From the NCBI GenBank assembly GCA_026724425.1, contig JAIUCV010000007.1, forward strand, positions 21,233,286 through 21,297,285: a stretch of DNA of 64,000 nucleotides, in the 5' to 3' direction. The notes beneath the pieces are model-generated. The model was not told the DNA's origin. It worked only from the letters and a program-made list of their open reading frames with translations, and ran no database searches. The DNA comes from Erythrophleum ivorense. Taxonomy: Eukaryota > Streptophyta > Magnoliopsida > Fabales > Fabaceae. This document shows, one piece after another, positions 61,771 to 64,000 of this stretch (within the stretch, counting starts at the first letter, position 1; each line of letters begins with the position of its first letter). A program made the position numbers and the translations under genes.

Positions 61771-63196
61771 TTTCCTCTTAACATGATTAGGTGGTGCTCA
61801 AGAAACAAAGAATGTAAGCCAAGGGAGTTGAAAAGCCAAGTCTTGATAGTTATGTAGTTTGTTATGTAATTGAATGCCAAAGTTGTTTTGCATATATTAT
61901 TTTTGTGATGTAAGACCATGAACAAATGTAAAATAATGTATGAATATGATGTAGACCTTATATGACACCAAATCCATGGAATTATGCAAATTGGTTTTTG
62001 GATGGCTTGTATGTAACTATGCATTAATAGATGTTAGATGGTCAAATTGAGATGCATGAGATTTGGTACCACTTGGGTAGTTCCTAAAAGTCATATTCAT
62101 ACTTTTAAACTTGCCCAAGAGGTGCCAAACATTAAAGGAGACCATTTGGACACATTTGGTATCTCATATGGAGGACAATTGACCATTATGGTGAGCTATA
62201 CCACTTTTTGTCCAAATGATCTCCTCTTGGTTTGACATTTTGCGTGCATCTAAAGATTGTTGAGAGGTTTTTGGAAAGCTAAAGTTCACAATTTTTGGAG
62301 GCCTATGGAATATTTGGTGAATTTTCAAATTTGGAATTTTTTTTGGTTTTTGTTTAGTGCATTGTTCATTCTGGTCCAAAATAAAACTCTGTCACTCATG
62401 AGGCAAACTATGTCTAATTGCCAAGAAATTTTACAAGGTAAAACTAGATCTTCCCAATGACCTATTTCAATTGGAAGCATCTCATTTGGATGTCTAGAGA
62501 GGGAGATATTAATTTTTGAAGTTGCTGTCCAGTATTAAGCAACCAATCTGACCTAGGTTAGTTTTTGATTCATTTTTAGGGTCTAAAAATTTTGAGATTG
62601 GTTTAAGGTTATTTTAATCCTTAGCTAACATCTGTAGCTTTCTAGATTTGTATCATTTGCATGAATTGGAGTTTTGTGGAATTAATTAGACATTTTTGAA
62701 ATTTATGACAATAAACTATATTAGTATCACGTGGTAGTCGGACCCTTATGGTTATTTCATTGTCAAACATGCTCTAGATGGGATTTTCATGGTTGTACAT
62801 TATTTGCAGTGTAAATTTGACATCTAGAGCTTTCCAGAAAACTATGGTGTTATGTGATTTTGATTTTTCTACATTTAGTTATGATTTTTCAAAGTTACCC
62901 CTGAAATCTGCCACATGCTGTCCAAGAAGAAGTAATGGAATTTTGGGGTTTTGAGCTTGAAATCTATGGATTGCTTGATGATTTGAGTTTTTTGGATTTG
63001 TTCCAATGATAAATGGCTAGAGATCATTGTTGGATAATCCACAGGGCCTACATAATGCGAATTGAAAAAAAATTTACCCCGATGCAACGCTATAAAAGTG
63101 TGTATTATTTTCATACTTTTCCTTACTTTTGCCTTATAAATGTGTACCAAGTGCCCTAAATGAAAGAGTATGATAATAGAAATAGAAGGTATTATA

Positions 63197-64000
63197 GCCT
63201 GTATCGACTATAGTTAACTCCCATGATCTCCTAAAAGTTCCCAACTCTCAACTCGTGCATGACTATTGGGTGTTAAAGTCAATAAGGTCAAGAGACTCAA
63301 TAAGTCTTTCCATTATCAAACATTTCCTAGTTATCATTAAGAATTAAGTAGGGATTATCATTGAGAGGTTTTAAGCATTACCTACCTCTGATGATTCATT
63401 CATTTTTATTAGTTATTATATTAAATCTCCATAATCACTTTATAACTTGGTTATGTTATCACAGCCCCTATCCTCCTTCTAGAGTTACTGTTCTAAATAA
63501 AAAAGTTTTCTTTTAAGATTAGGGAGTTTTACCATTAGAGTGATGACTAGTTAAAATCTTAGATCTTTAATGTTGTCTCTGTAATCACAATTATGCCATA
63601 CACGATAATAAAACTATTAATGATATAATTAGGCATTGCTTCTTATCAAAGCAAGAAAATCTCTTCTTTAACTATAAATGAACTCGTCATTCCATGACAA
63701 GCCATATCTTAAATATTTGTACACATGATCATACCAATCATTCTTAATTTAAATAGATCCATGTTACCAAGATCTCCTTTTTACCTACTAGGTAAAGATT
63801 CTTCTCAATCTACTTTGATGTCAATTTGATGGGAAAAAACTCATTAGACACATGATGAGTAGCACACCTCATATGCTTTTAGTGTTGAAATGTTGCAAGA
63901 TCCGATCTTCCACTTTTGGAGTATATCATGCATATAAAAGTGCCTCTATTTGGCACCCAAATGCATGTAAACACATAACATTAGTAAATTGAATCACACA
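63197..64000. other. Right-hand flank, no gene seen
   Basis: Continuation of the sequence that hosts LTR copy 3. AT-rich, no open frame of note, and no recognised element within the window. Confidence 0.4.

Larger units (their letters stand above)
50095..63196 (+). mobile_element. Solo LTR copy 3 (outermost of a four-level nest)
   Basis: The left part, 50095-~51262, starts TGTAACAAACGTAATTT. The right part, 60882-63196, resumes at 'aaaagggaaagaaaagaatt', which matches copy 1 at ~41574, and ends GGTATTATA. About 490 bp expected from copy 1 are missing at the inner left junction. Flanks ccccg and gcctg match only partly, consistent with age. It also carries a ~340-bp unrelated insert at ~61425-61770. 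No coding domains. Confidence 0.75.

Overview
The window is plant nuclear DNA, most likely from a eudicot and plausibly a rosid. The evidence is an intron-containing CC-NB-LRR resistance gene of the RPS2/At4g27190 type, a FAR1/MULE transposase, a PIF/Harbinger element, plant-type Transposase_24 relics and long-LTR Ty3/gypsy solo LTRs. The base composition is AT-rich. No intact cellular gene was found. Every recognisable coding region is broken.

Layout. 1-2885: non-coding sequence with an ATGGA-rich tract and a stretch rich in ACGT cores. 2886-19815: one large resistance gene on the + strand, now a pseudogene. Exon 1 (CC, NB-ARC, first LRRs) is followed by three LRR exons, a possible alternative terminal mini-exon, a linker exon, four copies of a 93-bp phase-1 exon in tandem intron+exon units, and a final exon for a C-terminal coiled-coil domain. 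That final exon is split by a 6161-bp Mutator-like element (13397-19557) with ~187-bp terminal inverted repeats, a perfect 9-bp target duplication and a decayed FAR1-type transposase on the - strand. 19816-24124: a filament-like plant protein fragment, a small AT-rich hairpin and a 1.45-kb near-perfect foldback. 24125-27429: two tandem degenerate Transposase_24 genes. 28029-28260: an array of ~25-bp palindromes. 28942-34470: a PIF/Harbinger element (Myb/SANT ORF1 plus DDE nuclease) interrupted by a solo LTR. 37640-38180: a Ty3/gypsy integrase fragment.

39893-63196 is almost entirely solo LTRs of one related group (TGTAACA...TGTTACA ends, 5-bp target duplications, 2.8-3.7 kb). Two form one nest (copy 2 inside copy 1). 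Four form another nest four levels deep with alternating orientation (copy 5 in 4 in 6 in 3). No gag-pol internal region is present. Two of the LTRs, including the one in the Harbinger transposase, carry a cluster of the 14-bp palindrome CTCGCTATAGCGAG and its variants.

Overall this is a decaying resistance-gene locus in a transposon-rich region. Most nonsense codons can be explained by single C-to-T or G-to-A changes, which is expected of old methylated DNA. The most interesting items are the resistance gene with its duplicated symmetric exons and C-terminal domain, the two kinds of palindrome array, the long foldback and the nested solo LTRs. All family assignments are by reading alone; no database search was run.
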